A stretch of 64,000 nt of DNA, from NCBI GenBank assembly GCA_965221465.1, contig OZ244892.1, positions 4,154,001-4,218,000 of the forward strand, given 5' to 3'. A program made the translations under genes and the position numbers. Shown here piece by piece: positions 24,200 to 32,799 of the stretch. The notes beneath the pieces are model-generated. The model ran no database searches. It was not told the origin of the DNA and saw only the letters and a list, made by a program, of their open reading frames with translations. This DNA is from Azophilus sp965221465. Its GTDB lineage: Bacteria > Pseudomonadota > Gammaproteobacteria > Pseudomonadales > Azotimanducaceae. Positions within the stretch are counted from its first letter, which is position 1; the number at the start of each line of letters is the position of its first letter.

Positions 24200-25753
24200 T
24201 CAGGAAACCTGCCGGTCGCGCCCGGCCCAGTAGGGTTTGCGCAATTCCACCTTGAGAAGCTTCCCGGAGGGGTTGCGCGGCAGGTCTTCCACCCAGTCGA
24301 CGGATGTCGGGCACTTGTAGCCGGCCAGGCGTTCACGGCAGAAGCTCATGACCGCCTCTTCCGAGAGGCTCTCGTCGGCCCGCTTGACGAGGGCCTTCAC
24401 GGTCTCGCCCCAGCGGTCGTCCGGCACGCCGATCACGGCGGCATCGGCGATTCCCGGGTGTTGCATCAGCGCATTCTCGATCTCCGCCGGGTAGATGTTC
24501 TCCCCACCGGAGATGATCATGTCCTTGACCCGGTCGTGGATGTACAGGTAGCCGTCGCGCAGGTAGCCCGCATCGCCGGTGCGGAACCAGCCGTCCACCA
24601 GGGCTTCCCGGTTGGCTTCGGGGTTTTTCCAGTAGCCTTTCATGATCTGCGGGCCGCGAACCCAGATCTCGCCGACATCGCCTTCAGGCTTTTCCTCGAG
24701 GCTGGCCGTATCGACGATGCGTATCTGGTGGGTGGCGATGGGCTGGCCGCAGGAGCGCAGCAGATGTGCCCGCTCGCCGCCGGGGTCGTGGTCATCGTCG
24801 TGCAGCAGGGAGACGACCCCACTGGTTTCCGTCAGCCCGTAAGCCTGGAAGAACTTGCAGCCGAAGGTCTGCATGGCCTGCACCAGCACGCTCTCGGAAA
24901 TCGGCGAGGCGCCGTAAGCGATGCATTGCAGGGACGAGTAGTCGGCCTCGCCAACACCGGGTACTGCCAGCAGGAACTGCAGCACCGCCGGCACGAACAG
25001 CGAATGGGTAATGCGCTCCTCGCCGATGAGGCGCACGATGCGCGGAAGGTCTACGTCGCGCAACATCAGGCTGCGGGCGCCATGAAACAGGCCGACCACA
25101 CCCCAGCCGCTGCCGGAGATATGGAAGAGCGGCATGCAGATCAGGTTGACCGTGTTTGCGTCCATCTCCAGGGCCGAGAGGCTGTCGGACAGGCAGGCCA
25201 GGAAATTCGTCTGGTTCAATTCCACGCCCTTGGGCCGCCCGGTAGTTCCCGAGGTGTAGAGCTGATAGCAGGTGTCGTCGTCGTCCACCGGCACCTCGGG
25301 GTCGATGTCGGGCCGTCCGGCAAGCCATTGATCGTAAGTGGGATGGCCGGTCTCTCCCGGGTCGCCGAGAACGACGATCGTGGTGATGCCGGGCAGTTCC
25401 ATGCGGCCGATGGCGTCGAGAAACTCCTCCCCGACGAGCAGTACCTTCGATTCGCTGTCGTTCAGGATGTATTCCATCTCCGGCACGGCGAGCCGCCAGT
25501 TCACCGCAACGGATGCCGCATTGACCTTGGCGCCGCCGAACAGGAAGGGGAAGTACTCCGGCGAATTCCGGTCGAGGTAGGCGATGCGGTCTGCGGGCTC
25601 GACGCCCGCTTCCAGCAACGCCTGCGCCACCCGATTCGACTCGGTATCGAGCTGCGCAAAGGTCCAGCTGCGGCCGTCGTTCACGTAGACGAGCGCGGTC
25701 CGCTCCGGCCACTTTGCCGCCTGTTCCCGCGTTACATCGGCCAATACGCGCAT
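24200..25753 (-). CDS. Fatty-acid/aryl acyl-CoA ligase (AMP-forming)
   Basis: This 517-residue member of the ANL superfamily activates a carboxylic acid to its acyl-CoA through an acyl-adenylate. It has the phosphate-binding loop QLYTSGTTGRPKGVE, the adenine motif FFQAYGLTETSG, GWFRTGDAGYLRDGYLYIHDR with the hinge, DMIISGGENIYPAEIEN, and the catalytic Lys in NPSGKLLKVELR. ATG 25753 sits behind a strong AGGAGG-like site. The length and motif set fit medium/long-chain or steroid-type acyl-CoA ligases. It probably supplies CoA esters to acyl-CoA dehydrogenases such as those encoded at 18.3-20.7 kb. Confidence 0.92.
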   Translation of the reverse strand: MRVLADVTREQAAKWPERTALVYVNDGRSWTFAQLDTESNRVAQALLEAGVEPADRIAYLDRNSPEYFPFLFGGAKVNAASVAVNWRLAVPEMEYILNDSESKVLLVGEEFLDAIGRMELPGITTIVVLGDPGETGHPTYDQWLAGRPDIDPEVPVDDDDTCYQLYTSGTTGRPKGVELNQTNFLACLSDSLSALEMDANTVNLICMPLFHISGSGWGVVGLFHGARSLMLRDVDLPRIVRLIGEERITHSLFVPAVLQFLLAVPGVGEADYSSLQCIAYGASPISESVLVQAMQTFGCKFFQAYGLTETSGVVSLLHDDDHDPGGERAHLLRSCGQPIATHQIRIVDTASLEEKPEGDVGEIWVRGPQIMKGYWKNPEANREALVDGWFRTGDAGYLRDGYLYIHDRVKDMIISGGENIYPAEIENALMQHPGIADAAVIGVPDDRWGETVKALVKRADESLSEEAVMSFCRERLAGYKCPTSVDWVEDLPRNPSGKLLKVELRKPYWAGRDRQVS

Positions 25754-25841
25754 CGTTTCCCTCCTCCTGACGGCCGCGGCCGCCCTTGCCTGATGACCAG
25801 CCGACTTCACAGCAATTCCATCGCCATGAAGCGCCAGCCCG

Positions 25842-25946
25842 CATCCGTCACCAACTCCCTGCTGCGGACGCCGATGCACTCGCCCTGCGCGTTTAGCTTC
25901 AGCGACGAAACGTCGACGCCCTCGCGACGAAAGTTGGTGACTGATG
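25842..25946 (-). repeat. Interspersed repeat family 2, full copy 2
   Basis: This about 105-bp copy is in the opposite orientation to copy 1. Read on the minus strand it begins GTCACCAACTTTCGTCGCGA, continues through CGACGTTTCGTCGCTGAAGC, and ends AGTTGGTGACGGATG. The terminal inverted repeat is near perfect (14 of 15). It lies in the 375-bp gap between the acyl-CoA ligase and folA, which otherwise holds only the folA promoter candidate. Confidence 0.75.
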
Positions 25947-26088
25947 CGTGCTAGGTGAGAGTTTAACCCGGACGCAAAGCTTCTTTGTCAGCTACCCGTG
26001 TGGAGGACGAGGGTGATTTCGTGCCGGCGGATAGCAGGGAGCCAGACGACGAACGAAACCCGGGGGCGCGACGGGCGGGACCGATGCC

Positions 26089-26094
26089 TATAAT
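26089..26094 (+). promoter_or_regulatory. Putative -10 box of folA
   Basis: A TATAAT hexamer lies 34 bases before the folA start codon. No acceptable -35 hexamer is found 16-18 bp upstream, so it is only a candidate. TATAAT at a similar distance precedes the cytochrome and bTHX genes. Confidence 0.3.
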
Positions 26095-26128
26095 CCGCGG
26101 CGAGATCGATTGTGGTGGGTGTAATCCC

Positions 26129-26638
26129 ATGGAAATCGCCCTGATCTGGGCCATGGCGAAGAATCGCGTGATCGGGCGCGACAATGGGCTGCCCTGGAAG
26201 CTGCCCGACGACATGCGGCATTTCATGACCACCACCATGGGTCACCCGGTCATCATGGGGCGCCTCACCTTCGAGTCGATGAACAAGCCCTTGCCCGGCC
26301 GCGCCAACATCGTCTTGACCGGCCGGCCGGGATACGCGCCGGAAGGCACTCTGGTCGCGAGGAACTTCGACGAGGGGCTGGCCATTGCCCGCGAGCAGTG
26401 CGCCCTGGCCGAACGGAATACGGCGTTCGTCATCGGCGGCGCCCGCGTATACGAGACCGGGCTGGCGGTGGCGACGCGGCTGCACGTGACCTGGATAGAC
26501 GCGCACATCGACGGGGATACCCGGTTTCCCGTGGTCGATTGGAGCCTCTGGGAGGAGACCTCCAGCCGGAGTCATGCTGCCGATGCGACGCACGAGTACC
26601 CCTTTCGAATTGCCACCTACGTGCGCAGGTCGGGTTGA
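26129..26638 (+). CDS. folA: Dihydrofolate reductase
   Basis: This 169-residue type I dihydrofolate reductase reduces dihydrofolate with NADPH for one-carbon metabolism. The N-terminal MEIALIWAMAKNRVIGRDNGLPWKLPDDM includes the Met20-loop-like segment and the active-site acidic residue (DD-MRHF). The NADPH-binding strands VIMGRLTFESM and the later VIGGARVYE motif follow, and the final strand is present. The length is normal for the chromosomal enzyme. ATG 26129 is preferred because upstream frame residues show no family similarity. A half copy of repeat family 2 follows the gene. Confidence 0.93.
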   Translation: MEIALIWAMAKNRVIGRDNGLPWKLPDDMRHFMTTTMGHPVIMGRLTFESMNKPLPGRANIVLTGRPGYAPEGTLVARNFDEGLAIAREQCALAERNTAFVIGGARVYETGLAVATRLHVTWIDAHIDGDTRFPVVDWSLWEETSSRSHAADATHEYPFRIATYVRRSG

Positions 26639-26702
26639 AGCGCCCGCCAGCAGCGGAATGCGACGGAACTCACCCGTCTCGTGGGTAATTTGCCCGCATG
26701 TC

Positions 26703-26760
26703 ATGCCAACTTTCGTTGCGAGGGCGTCGACGTTTCGTCGCTGCAGCAAAACGCGCCGTC
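26703..26760 (+). repeat. Interspersed repeat family 2, half copy
   Basis: This left half of the family-2 element reads GCCAACTTTCGTTGCGAGGG then CGTCGACGTTTCGTCGCTGC and AACGCGCCGTC. The right half is missing. It lies between folA and the vapC toxin gene. Its match to the core of copies 1-3 is almost exact, suggesting recent truncation. Confidence 0.65.
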
Positions 26761-26834
26761 CTGAGTAGTCGCGCCCTTTGCTCGCCATGACCGGGTCGGG
26801 CACTCCCTTGAACGCCGTAGGCGCAGGGTTTCGG

Positions 26835-27242
26835 TCAAGCCTCAGTGGAAAGATGCGTCCATGCCAGCCCATCGATTTGATCGAAGTGTCGGTCGTAGGA
26901 AACGAGGTCGGCTCCTGTTTCCATGGTGTGGGCGGCGATCCAGATATCGTTCGACGGCAGGGGCCGGCCCTTCGCCCTGAGCGCCGCGGCAATACGAGAG
27001 TAGCGGTCGGCGGTGGTCATGGTCATGGGTGTGACGGCAACGTGTGGATTCTCGAGAAAAGCATGCAATTCACTCAGATTGCGTTGCAGTCGCGAGCCGT
27101 TCCTGAATCCGTACAGCAACTCGCCAATGACAATGAATGGCATCAGAATCGCCTCGGATCGCCGCACCAGTTCGGTCACCGGTTCGTGCCCGCGCTTGAG
27201 GTGGGAATAGGCGTTGGAGTCGAGGAGTATTCTCACCGCCAC
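26835..27242 (-). CDS. vapC: PIN-domain ribonuclease toxin (VapC family)
   Basis: This 135-residue PIN-domain protein keeps all the expected acidic metal ligands: the first Asp in ILLDSNAYSHL, the Glu in VIGELLYG, the Asp in LPSNDIWIAAHTM and the final Asp in YDRHFDQI. VapC toxins cleave tRNA or rRNA until neutralised by VapB. Its start overlaps the 3' end of the antitoxin gene by ten bases, the normal arrangement for translational coupling. The length is typical. Function is strongly supported by pairing and motif content; the RNA target is unknown. Confidence 0.92.
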   Translation of the reverse strand: MAVRILLDSNAYSHLKRGHEPVTELVRRSEAILMPFIVIGELLYGFRNGSRLQRNLSELHAFLENPHVAVTPMTMTTADRYSRIAAALRAKGRPLPSNDIWIAAHTMETGADLVSYDRHFDQIDGLAWTHLSTEA

Positions 27243-27496
27243 ATCTCGGCATCGATCTGCCCAAGCTCGTCGAGGTTTCGGACCATCGCGGTGGCTTCCT
27301 CGTCCGTCCAGGTGCCGATCAGGTGATCCAGCGAGGAGCCGACGATGTTGGTGTTTTCGTCAGGCTCCGCGAGGCCCGCTCCCCGTCGCAGCAGTTTCAG
27401 GACCGCACGATTGAGCGAAACGCCCTCCCGGCTGGCGAGTTGCCGGATCCGGTGTTCCAGTTCGCGGTCGAATCCCCTGATCGTGAGCTGGTTCAT
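27233..27496 (-). CDS. vapB: Antitoxin (VapB family, ribbon-helix-helix)
   Basis: This 87-residue antitoxin has an N-terminal ribbon-helix-helix-like domain (MNQLTIRGFDRELEHRIRQLA followed by VSLNRAVLKLL) for DNA binding and dimerisation. A C-terminal tail rich in Asp and Glu occludes the VapC active site. The start is set at ATG 27496 where the ribbon strand begins; an in-frame ATG at 27529 lies inside the operator-like repeats and is less likely. Autoregulation is expected, and repeated TGAGTCA half-sites lie just upstream. Confidence 0.88.
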   Translation of the reverse strand: MNQLTIRGFDRELEHRIRQLASREGVSLNRAVLKLLRRGAGLAEPDENTNIVGSSLDHLIGTWTDEEATAMVRNLDELGQIDAEMWR

Positions 27497-27509
27497 TTCG
27501 AATGACCGA

Positions 27510-27551
27510 TGAGTCACTAATTGAGTCAAGATGACTCACGATAGCGACTCA
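27510..27551 (-). promoter_or_regulatory. Candidate vapBC operator with four TGAGTCA-type half-sites
   Basis: TGAGTCA occurs at 27510-27516 and 27522-27528, and its inverse TGACTCA at 27532-27538, with a one-mismatch CGACTCA at 27545-27551. The middle two form a palindrome with a three-base spacer. Half-sites are 10-13 bases apart, close to one helical turn. The position 14-55 bases upstream of the vapB start fits a ribbon-helix-helix operator. Confidence 0.55.
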
Positions 27552-27750
27552 CCCGTTTCGGGTCAACGCGCGATCCCATTGGGTGTTGGCAACAAGTTGA
27601 CTTGTCCGGTTTTAAAACAAATAAACCGTCCGGTTCTCCGATCCTGGCTCTGCCCGCTGCCGCCGCCCACCTACACGGCCTCCGACAGCGGCTGCGGGTA
27701 CAAATGGCCCAAGGTATGATGGCGCCCCCCCAAACCGGTTCGAAGCACGC

Positions 27751-28932
27751 ATGATCGTCAAGCCCCGTATCCGCGGATTCATCTGCACGACCGCGCATCC
27801 CCGCGGTTGCGCCGCCCATGTCCGTGAGCAGATCGACACCGTGAAGTCCGCCGGCCCGATCGATGCGGGTATCGAGAATGCCCTGGTGGTGGGCTGTTCC
27901 GGCGGCTACGGCCTGGCCTCCCGCATCGTGGCGGCGGCCGGTTGCGGGGCGAATACGCTGGGCGTGTCGCTGGAGAAACCCCCGACTACGAAACGGACGG
28001 CGACGGCGGGGTGGTACAACAACGTTGCCTTCGAAGAGGCCATCGACGGTTACGCCCGAACCCTCGACGGCGACGCGTTCGCCGACGAGACCAAGGCCGA
28101 AGCGGTGGAGACCATTCGCCGGGACATGGGCAGCATCGATCTGCTCGTCTACAGCCTGGCGTCGCCGGTGCGCCTGCATCCGCGAACCGGAACGCTGCAT
28201 CGTTCCGCGCTGAAGCCCCTGGGCGGGGCGTTGACGATGAAGTCGCTGAACGTGGACAAGGGCGAGGTCATCGACGTGGAACTCGAACCGGGCAGCGACG
28301 AAGAGGTCATCGATACCGTGGCCGTCATGGGCGGCGAGGACTGGGAAATGTGGATCGATGCCCTGGCTGGGGCCGACCTGCTGGCGCCGGGTTTCCGGAC
28401 GCTGGCGTTCACTTATCTCGGCAGCGAACTGACCTGGCCGATCTATTGGGAGGGCACCCTCGGCAAGGCCAAGGAAGACCTCGACCGGGCGGCCGCGGCC
28501 ATCGGCGAGCGCCTGCATGGCCTGGGCGGTTGCGCGCGAGTGGCGTCGCTCAAGGGTGTCGTTACCCAGGCGAGCACGGCGATTCCGGTGGTCTCCCTGT
28601 ACATGGCGCTCCTCTTCAAGGTCATGAAGGAACAGGGCGTGCACGAAGACTGCATTCGGCACATCTACCGGCTTTACGCCACGCAATTGGCGACCGGCGC
28701 CACCCAGCGCCTGGACGAGGTGGGCCGCATTCGTGTCGATGACGTGGAACTGTCGGAGCCCGTTCAGGGCGAGGTCAAGCGTCGCTGGGATCTGGTCAGC
28801 ACGCAGAACCTGGCGGAACTGGGCGACCTGCAGGGGTTTCAGGACGACTTTCTGAAGATCTTCGGTTTCGGGTTTCCCGGCGTCGACTACGAGGAGGACC
28901 TCGACCCGACCCTCGGCCGGGACATCGGCTGA
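27751..28932 (+). CDS. fabV: Trans-2-enoyl-CoA/ACP reductase FabV
   Basis: This 393-residue NADH-dependent enoyl reductase, of the triclosan-tolerant FabV type, completes each cycle of fatty-acid elongation. It begins MIVKPRIRGFICTTAHPRGC, a diagnostic FabV N-terminus. The Rossmann NADH motif VVGCSGGYGLASRI follows, then the central VYSLASPVR segment. The catalytic Tyr-x8-Lys is in TWPIYWEGTLGKAK. The C-terminal RLYATQLATGATQRLDEVGRIRVDDVEL region is also conserved. ATG 27751 is clear. The length fits bacterial FabV (about 395-400). It is monocistronic and divergent from vapBC. Confidence 0.94.
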   Translation: MIVKPRIRGFICTTAHPRGCAAHVREQIDTVKSAGPIDAGIENALVVGCSGGYGLASRIVAAAGCGANTLGVSLEKPPTTKRTATAGWYNNVAFEEAIDGYARTLDGDAFADETKAEAVETIRRDMGSIDLLVYSLASPVRLHPRTGTLHRSALKPLGGALTMKSLNVDKGEVIDVELEPGSDEEVIDTVAVMGGEDWEMWIDALAGADLLAPGFRTLAFTYLGSELTWPIYWEGTLGKAKEDLDRAAAAIGERLHGLGGCARVASLKGVVTQASTAIPVVSLYMALLFKVMKEQGVHEDCIRHIYRLYATQLATGATQRLDEVGRIRVDDVELSEPVQGEVKRRWDLVSTQNLAELGDLQGFQDDFLKIFGFGFPGVDYEEDLDPTLGRDIG

Positions 28933-29322
28933 CACGACAAGGCGGCATTTGCCGCTGGAGCGACCCCCATTTCGTTGCTTGAATTCCGGGCATGCCGGAG
29001 TTGTCGAGCCAGCATTGCCTTCCATGTTGCGTAGCATGCGAATGGGCCGACGTGCGCAGTTCCCGGGTTGGCCGAGGGGATTCGTTCGCCAACCTGGCGG
29101 GAGACCAGCAGCAGAACCCCATTGTCGCACCGGGAAGCGAGCGTGCTACGGGAACTTCGGTCATGTTCAAGCAACGCAAAGCACGGTCTGGGCGGATGGG
29201 CCGGCGTTCGAGCGCCGGCAGACACTGGCTGGGGGTTGCCGAACGCTTGGACGTGCCGGCAGCGAGCGGTTGCGCACGCTGCCGCAAGTCAAACGCCGCG
29301 CCGTGGCAGCGAAGGGTCGGCA
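28933..29322. other. Intergenic region between fabV and the adenylate cyclase gene
   Basis: This 390-bp stretch holds several long open frames on both strands, but none shows recognisable protein features and they appear to be by-products of high GC. No repeat copy, terminator or promoter was recognised. The cyclase frame is open through this region, so its true start could lie further upstream than 29323. Confidence 0.4.
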
Positions 29323-30552
29323 ATGCCCTCGGGCGGCAGCAGGCTTGCGGCTAACGCCCGGCCGTTCCGGTACGGGTTTTATCCGATCATAGCCGTCGGG
29401 TTTTTGCTGTTCGAGCCACCGGGCATTGCTCAGGCCGTGGCGGTCGGCTGCTGGTGTGCGCTCTGGCCGGCGGTCACCGATCTGGTCACCCGCAATGCCG
29501 ATGCGCGCCGCAGTTTGGCGGTTCACCTGCTGGAGGCTCTGCTCGCCTGCTTCCTGTTCGCGGCTGCCGGCATGCACCCGGCGCTGCTCGGCGCCGTCTG
29601 CATCCTGCTGATTGTCAGCAACACGCTGCAGGGTGGGCTTCGGCAAGCCCTGAAATGCATCGCATGGGGCATTCCGGGGCTTGTGGGAGGGTTTCTTGTA
29701 GCGCCCCCGGCGGTGCTGCCCGATGCGACTTCCCTGTTCGCCGGGCTGTTGCTGCTGGCGTATTGCGTGCTGATCGCGAATGTTGCCTTTGCCCGGGTGC
29801 TGACCACCCATGGTGGCCGGGCCGAGGCCAGGGCCATGAATGCGCGCCTGCAACAGTACCTGCCGCACACCCTTGCCCGGCGCGTTGGATCGACGGAACA
29901 AACCCGGCTGGAAAGGCGTTGGCTGGCGATTGTCTTCGCCGACCTGACCGGCTTCACGGCCATGGTCGAACGCCTGCAAATGGAAGAAGTGGCCACCGTG
30001 CTCGACGGCTATCTGCAATGCATCGCAACGGTTACGCACCGTTGGCGCGGCACGGTCAGCAAGGTGGTGGGCGACGGCGTCCTGCTCGTCTTCGGGGAGG
30101 AGGGCAACCGGTCGCAACGACAACTCGTCAGCGATGCACTGGGCTGCTGCCGGGAACTGACGGAGGCTCTCGGACAACTCTCGGACGACTGGCAGGGCCG
30201 CGGCCTGCCTGGGTCTGCTCGAATCAAGACAGGCGTCGCGAGCGGCTACTGTTCGCTCGGCGACTGGGGCGGCGGCGGCAGGCTCGAATACACGGTGATC
30301 GGCTACCCGGTCAACCTGGCCAGCCGCCTGCAGGGCCTGGCCGGCTCCGGCGAGTTGCTGGTGTGCGAGCGCACCGCGCTGCTGGCGGATGCGCCACTGT
30401 CTGCCGCGATACGCCGCGACGTCAAAGGTTTGGGAGAGGTGACGTTTCGCAAGGTCGAACCCGCCGGCAAACCGCTGCTCGACTCGAGCCGGAACGAACG
30501 GGACGATTCGCTGACTGCAGCAACAGACGAGGCCATCACGCGCCCGAAATGA
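29323..30552 (+). CDS. Membrane class III adenylate/guanylate cyclase
   Basis: This 409-residue protein has an N-terminal membrane domain with five or six hydrophobic helices (about residues 15-165) and a C-terminal class III cyclase domain (about 195-360). Cyclase signatures are WLAIVFADLTGFTAMVE with the first metal Asp, VSKVVGDGVLLVFGE with the second, and the transition-state residues in GYPVNLASRLQ (Asn and Arg). The usual Asp of TVIGDxVN is Tyr here (TVIGYPVN), which may affect purine selection, so cAMP versus cGMP is open. The start at ATG 29323 is uncertain. The upstream 85 in-frame residues look non-coding. Confidence 0.8.
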   Translation: MPSGGSRLAANARPFRYGFYPIIAVGFLLFEPPGIAQAVAVGCWCALWPAVTDLVTRNADARRSLAVHLLEALLACFLFAAAGMHPALLGAVCILLIVSNTLQGGLRQALKCIAWGIPGLVGGFLVAPPAVLPDATSLFAGLLLLAYCVLIANVAFARVLTTHGGRAEARAMNARLQQYLPHTLARRVGSTEQTRLERRWLAIVFADLTGFTAMVERLQMEEVATVLDGYLQCIATVTHRWRGTVSKVVGDGVLLVFGEEGNRSQRQLVSDALGCCRELTEALGQLSDDWQGRGLPGSARIKTGVASGYCSLGDWGGGGRLEYTVIGYPVNLASRLQGLAGSGELLVCERTALLADAPLSAAIRRDVKGLGEVTFRKVEPAGKPLLDSSRNERDDSLTAATDEAITRPK

Positions 30553-30599
30553 AAGACGTGACCCGGCGCTCACGCGATGCGCTCCAGAGTGACCCGCGT

Positions 30600-30697
30600 C
30601 CTTCACCAACTTCCTGCTGCGGACGCCGACGCGCTCGCCCTGCGCGTTTTGCTGCAGCGACGAAACGTCGACGCCCTTGCGACGAAAGTTGGTGACG
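30600..30697 (-). repeat. Interspersed repeat family 2, full copy 3
   Basis: This about 98-bp copy is in minus orientation between the cyclase gene and hemE. Read on the minus strand it starts GTCACCAACTTTCGTCGCAA, continues through CGACGTTTCGTCGCTGCAGC and AAAACGCGCAGGGCGAGCGC, and ends AAGTTGGTGAAGG. It is very close in sequence to the copy at 25842. Confidence 0.75.
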
Positions 30698-30767
30698 TAG
30701 TCCGGTTAAAGGGCGAAGCCGCCCGCCGCGTCTGCTAAGGTGCGCCGGTTTTGTTGCGGAGTGCGGC

Positions 30768-31787
30768 ATGGAAAAGGTCTTCCTCGAGGCCTGCCGAGGC
30801 AAGCCGGTGGACCACACACCCATCTGGCTGAACCGTCAGGCGGGCCGGTACATGCCGGAATACCATGCGGTCAAGGGCCAGATGTCGAGCCTCGAGTTTT
30901 TCAAGAACCCGGATCGCGCCGCCCAGGCAGCGCTGGACGCACAACGCATTCTCGGTGTGGACGCAGCCATCCTGTTTGCCGACCTGCTGCCGATTCTGGA
31001 ACCCATGGGGCTGTCTCTCGATTACAAGCCGGGGGTGGGGCCGGTGTTCGAGAACCCGTTGCGCAGCGAAAGCGACATCGGCGCGCTGGTCAACGCGCCC
31101 GCGGAAGAGGCAACGCCATACATCGCCGAAACGGTTCGCAACATCCTCTCCGGGGTGCCCGCGGAAATTGCGCTGATCGGGTTCGCCGGCGCGCCGTTCA
31201 CGCTGGCTTCCTACGCCATCGAAGGCAAGGGTTCCCGGGACTATCGATTCGTCAAGAAACTGATCTACGAGGCGCCCGACCTGTGGCGCCGGTTGCTCGA
31301 CAAGCTCGTGGAGCAACTCGAGAGCTACCTGAGCCTGCAGATCGCCAGCGGCGTCGATGCGGTGCAACTGTTCGATACCTGGGCGGGCTGCCTGTCCGCA
31401 GCAGACTTCCGGCACCATGTGCTGCCGCACACCCGACGCCTGATCGACAGCGTTCGCGGTCTCGGGGTGCCGGTCGTCTATTTCGCCACCGGCAATGCCC
31501 ATCAGCTTGCCGATGTCGCTGGCATGCAGCCGGACGTGATCGCGCTGGACTGGCGGGTGCCCCTGGGAGCCACCTGGTCATCGCTCGGGTGCGGGGCCGT
31601 GCAGGGCAATCTCGACCCGGTCGCGCTCTTTGCGGACCGCAAGGCGATCGCCCGGGAAGCGCAGGCCATACTCGACGAGGCCGGGGGCCGCCCGGGCCAC
31701 ATTTTCAACCTCGGCCACGGCATTCTGCCGGAAACCCCGGTCGACAACGTGAAGTACCTGGTGGACTACGTGCACGAGCACGGCTGA
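30768..31787 (+). CDS. hemE: Uroporphyrinogen decarboxylase
   Basis: This 339-residue enzyme decarboxylates uroporphyrinogen III to coproporphyrinogen III in haem and tetrapyrrole synthesis. It has the N-terminal substrate-loop signature HTPIWLNRQAGRYMPEY with the invariant Arg residues. DAAILFADLLPILEPMG carries the catalytic Asp, and the GFAGAPFTLASYAIEG motif and the late FNLGHGILPETPVDNVKYLV motif follow. The length is normal. It starts at ATG 30768, about 70 bases downstream of repeat copy 3, and is monocistronic. Confidence 0.96.
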   Translation: MEKVFLEACRGKPVDHTPIWLNRQAGRYMPEYHAVKGQMSSLEFFKNPDRAAQAALDAQRILGVDAAILFADLLPILEPMGLSLDYKPGVGPVFENPLRSESDIGALVNAPAEEATPYIAETVRNILSGVPAEIALIGFAGAPFTLASYAIEGKGSRDYRFVKKLIYEAPDLWRRLLDKLVEQLESYLSLQIASGVDAVQLFDTWAGCLSAADFRHHVLPHTRRLIDSVRGLGVPVVYFATGNAHQLADVAGMQPDVIALDWRVPLGATWSSLGCGAVQGNLDPVALFADRKAIAREAQAILDEAGGRPGHIFNLGHGILPETPVDNVKYLVDYVHEHG

Positions 31788-31819
31788 ATCGGCTGCCGCT
31801 CGGCCGCTGTTGCAGCACC

Positions 31820-32010
31820 GCCCGGAATGCCCGTCGTCCAGCTAGTCGAGGTAGAAGGTGTTGCCATCCCGGGCCAATGGTCAGCGCTGCATCCAGGCTG
31901 CCGATGTCGTCCAGCTGGTCCAGGTAGAAGGCATTGCCATCCGGGTCGCCGACGGTAGCCATGAAGCCGCCCCCGTAGAAGGCCAGCGCCTGTTCGAAAT
32001 CGGCAACGAA
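31820..32010 (-). pseudogene. Decayed VOC (glyoxalase/bleomycin-resistance) gene fragment
   Basis: Read on the minus strand, 32010 downward gives VFVADFEQALAFYGGGFMATVGDPDGNAFYLDQLDDIGSL, with both ends of a VOC domain joined by a large internal deletion. A second copy of the closing motif, DGNTFYLD followed by a stop, lies at about 31845-31875. The two tails differ at only a few positions over about 35 bp, which points to a partial tandem duplication. No intact reading frame of normal length (about 120 residues) survives. It lies in the 490-bp gap between hemE and the RRM gene. Confidence 0.6.
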
Positions 32011-32277
32011 CACGTTGACGGATCAGCGTTTCGCGATGAGCCGCTCAATGACTGCCACCGAATCGGCACAATCGCTCACAGGGGCTCGCGCAATCTGGCG
32101 ATTGTGCCGAAATGGGCTTTCCCGTATGGTAGCGCGAGTCTGGACCTCCGCCGATCTGAACGTTCAATTGAATGTAACACCTTCATGTCGAGCCTCTTTG
32201 CCATCCTGGCGGCGTTCCCGGCAATTGGCCCGGGCGCAACTGCGGCTCGAGGCACACGGTAGTTCGATTCGGGATAG

Positions 32278-32544
32278 ATGATGAAAATATATGTAGGCAA
32301 CCTCCCCTGGCGCATGAACAATGACGAGCTGGAGGAACTCTTTGCGCAATACGGCGATGTCCGTTCCGCCAATGTGGTCATGGACCGGGAAACCGGCCGT
32401 TCCCGGGGGTTCGGGTTCGTCGAGATGAGCGATGAGGGCGCACGCACCGCCATCGAGGAACTCAACGAAACGGAAGTTCACTCACGCCGACTGCGCGTCA
32501 GCCAGGCCAGGGAAAGGTCCAGAGACCGCCGGCCGCCTCGCTAA
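32278..32544 (+). CDS. Small RRM-domain RNA-binding protein
   Basis: This 88-residue protein is a single RNA-recognition motif of the bacterial/cyanobacterial glycine-poor Rbp type. RNP2 is IYVGNLPW near the N-terminus and RNP1 is RSRGFGFVEM near residues 40-49, followed by a short basic Arg-rich tail. Relatives bind single-stranded RNA and are often cold-induced, acting as RNA chaperones. Two tandem ATGs (32278 and 32281) start the frame. No downstream partner lies on the same strand. Confidence 0.92.
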   Translation: MMKIYVGNLPWRMNNDELEELFAQYGDVRSANVVMDRETGRSRGFGFVEMSDEGARTAIEELNETEVHSRRLRVSQARERSRDRRPPR

Positions 32545-32689
32545 CGGCCTCCCACAAAAACCTGCCGCGTCCCGGCCGGCTGCGTTCCGGCGCCGGGGCG
32601 TCGCTCTGGCAGGGACATCGACCGCTGCACCAATAGTTCCCGTCGTTTCTTCTGGTCTCGGCGGGTCAGCGTCCGTTACGCCTGCATCT

Positions 32690-32722
32690 TTCGCCAATGC
32701 TTGTCGCGAGAGCGTCGAGGCA
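32690..32722 (+). repeat. Interspersed repeat family 2, degenerate fragment
   Basis: TCGCCAATGCTTGTCGCGAG followed by AGCGTCGAGGCAG is a weak match to the left part of family 2. It is considered the oldest or most eroded copy. The remainder of the 255-bp gap between the RRM gene and the DUF2784 gene shows nothing else recognisable. Confidence 0.35.
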
Positions 32723-32799
32723 GCATGTGGGCGTGGCCGTACGGATAGGCAGCCGGTGCGAGCAGTCTCGACAGTGCTGTCGACCAGTCGAGGGCGCCT

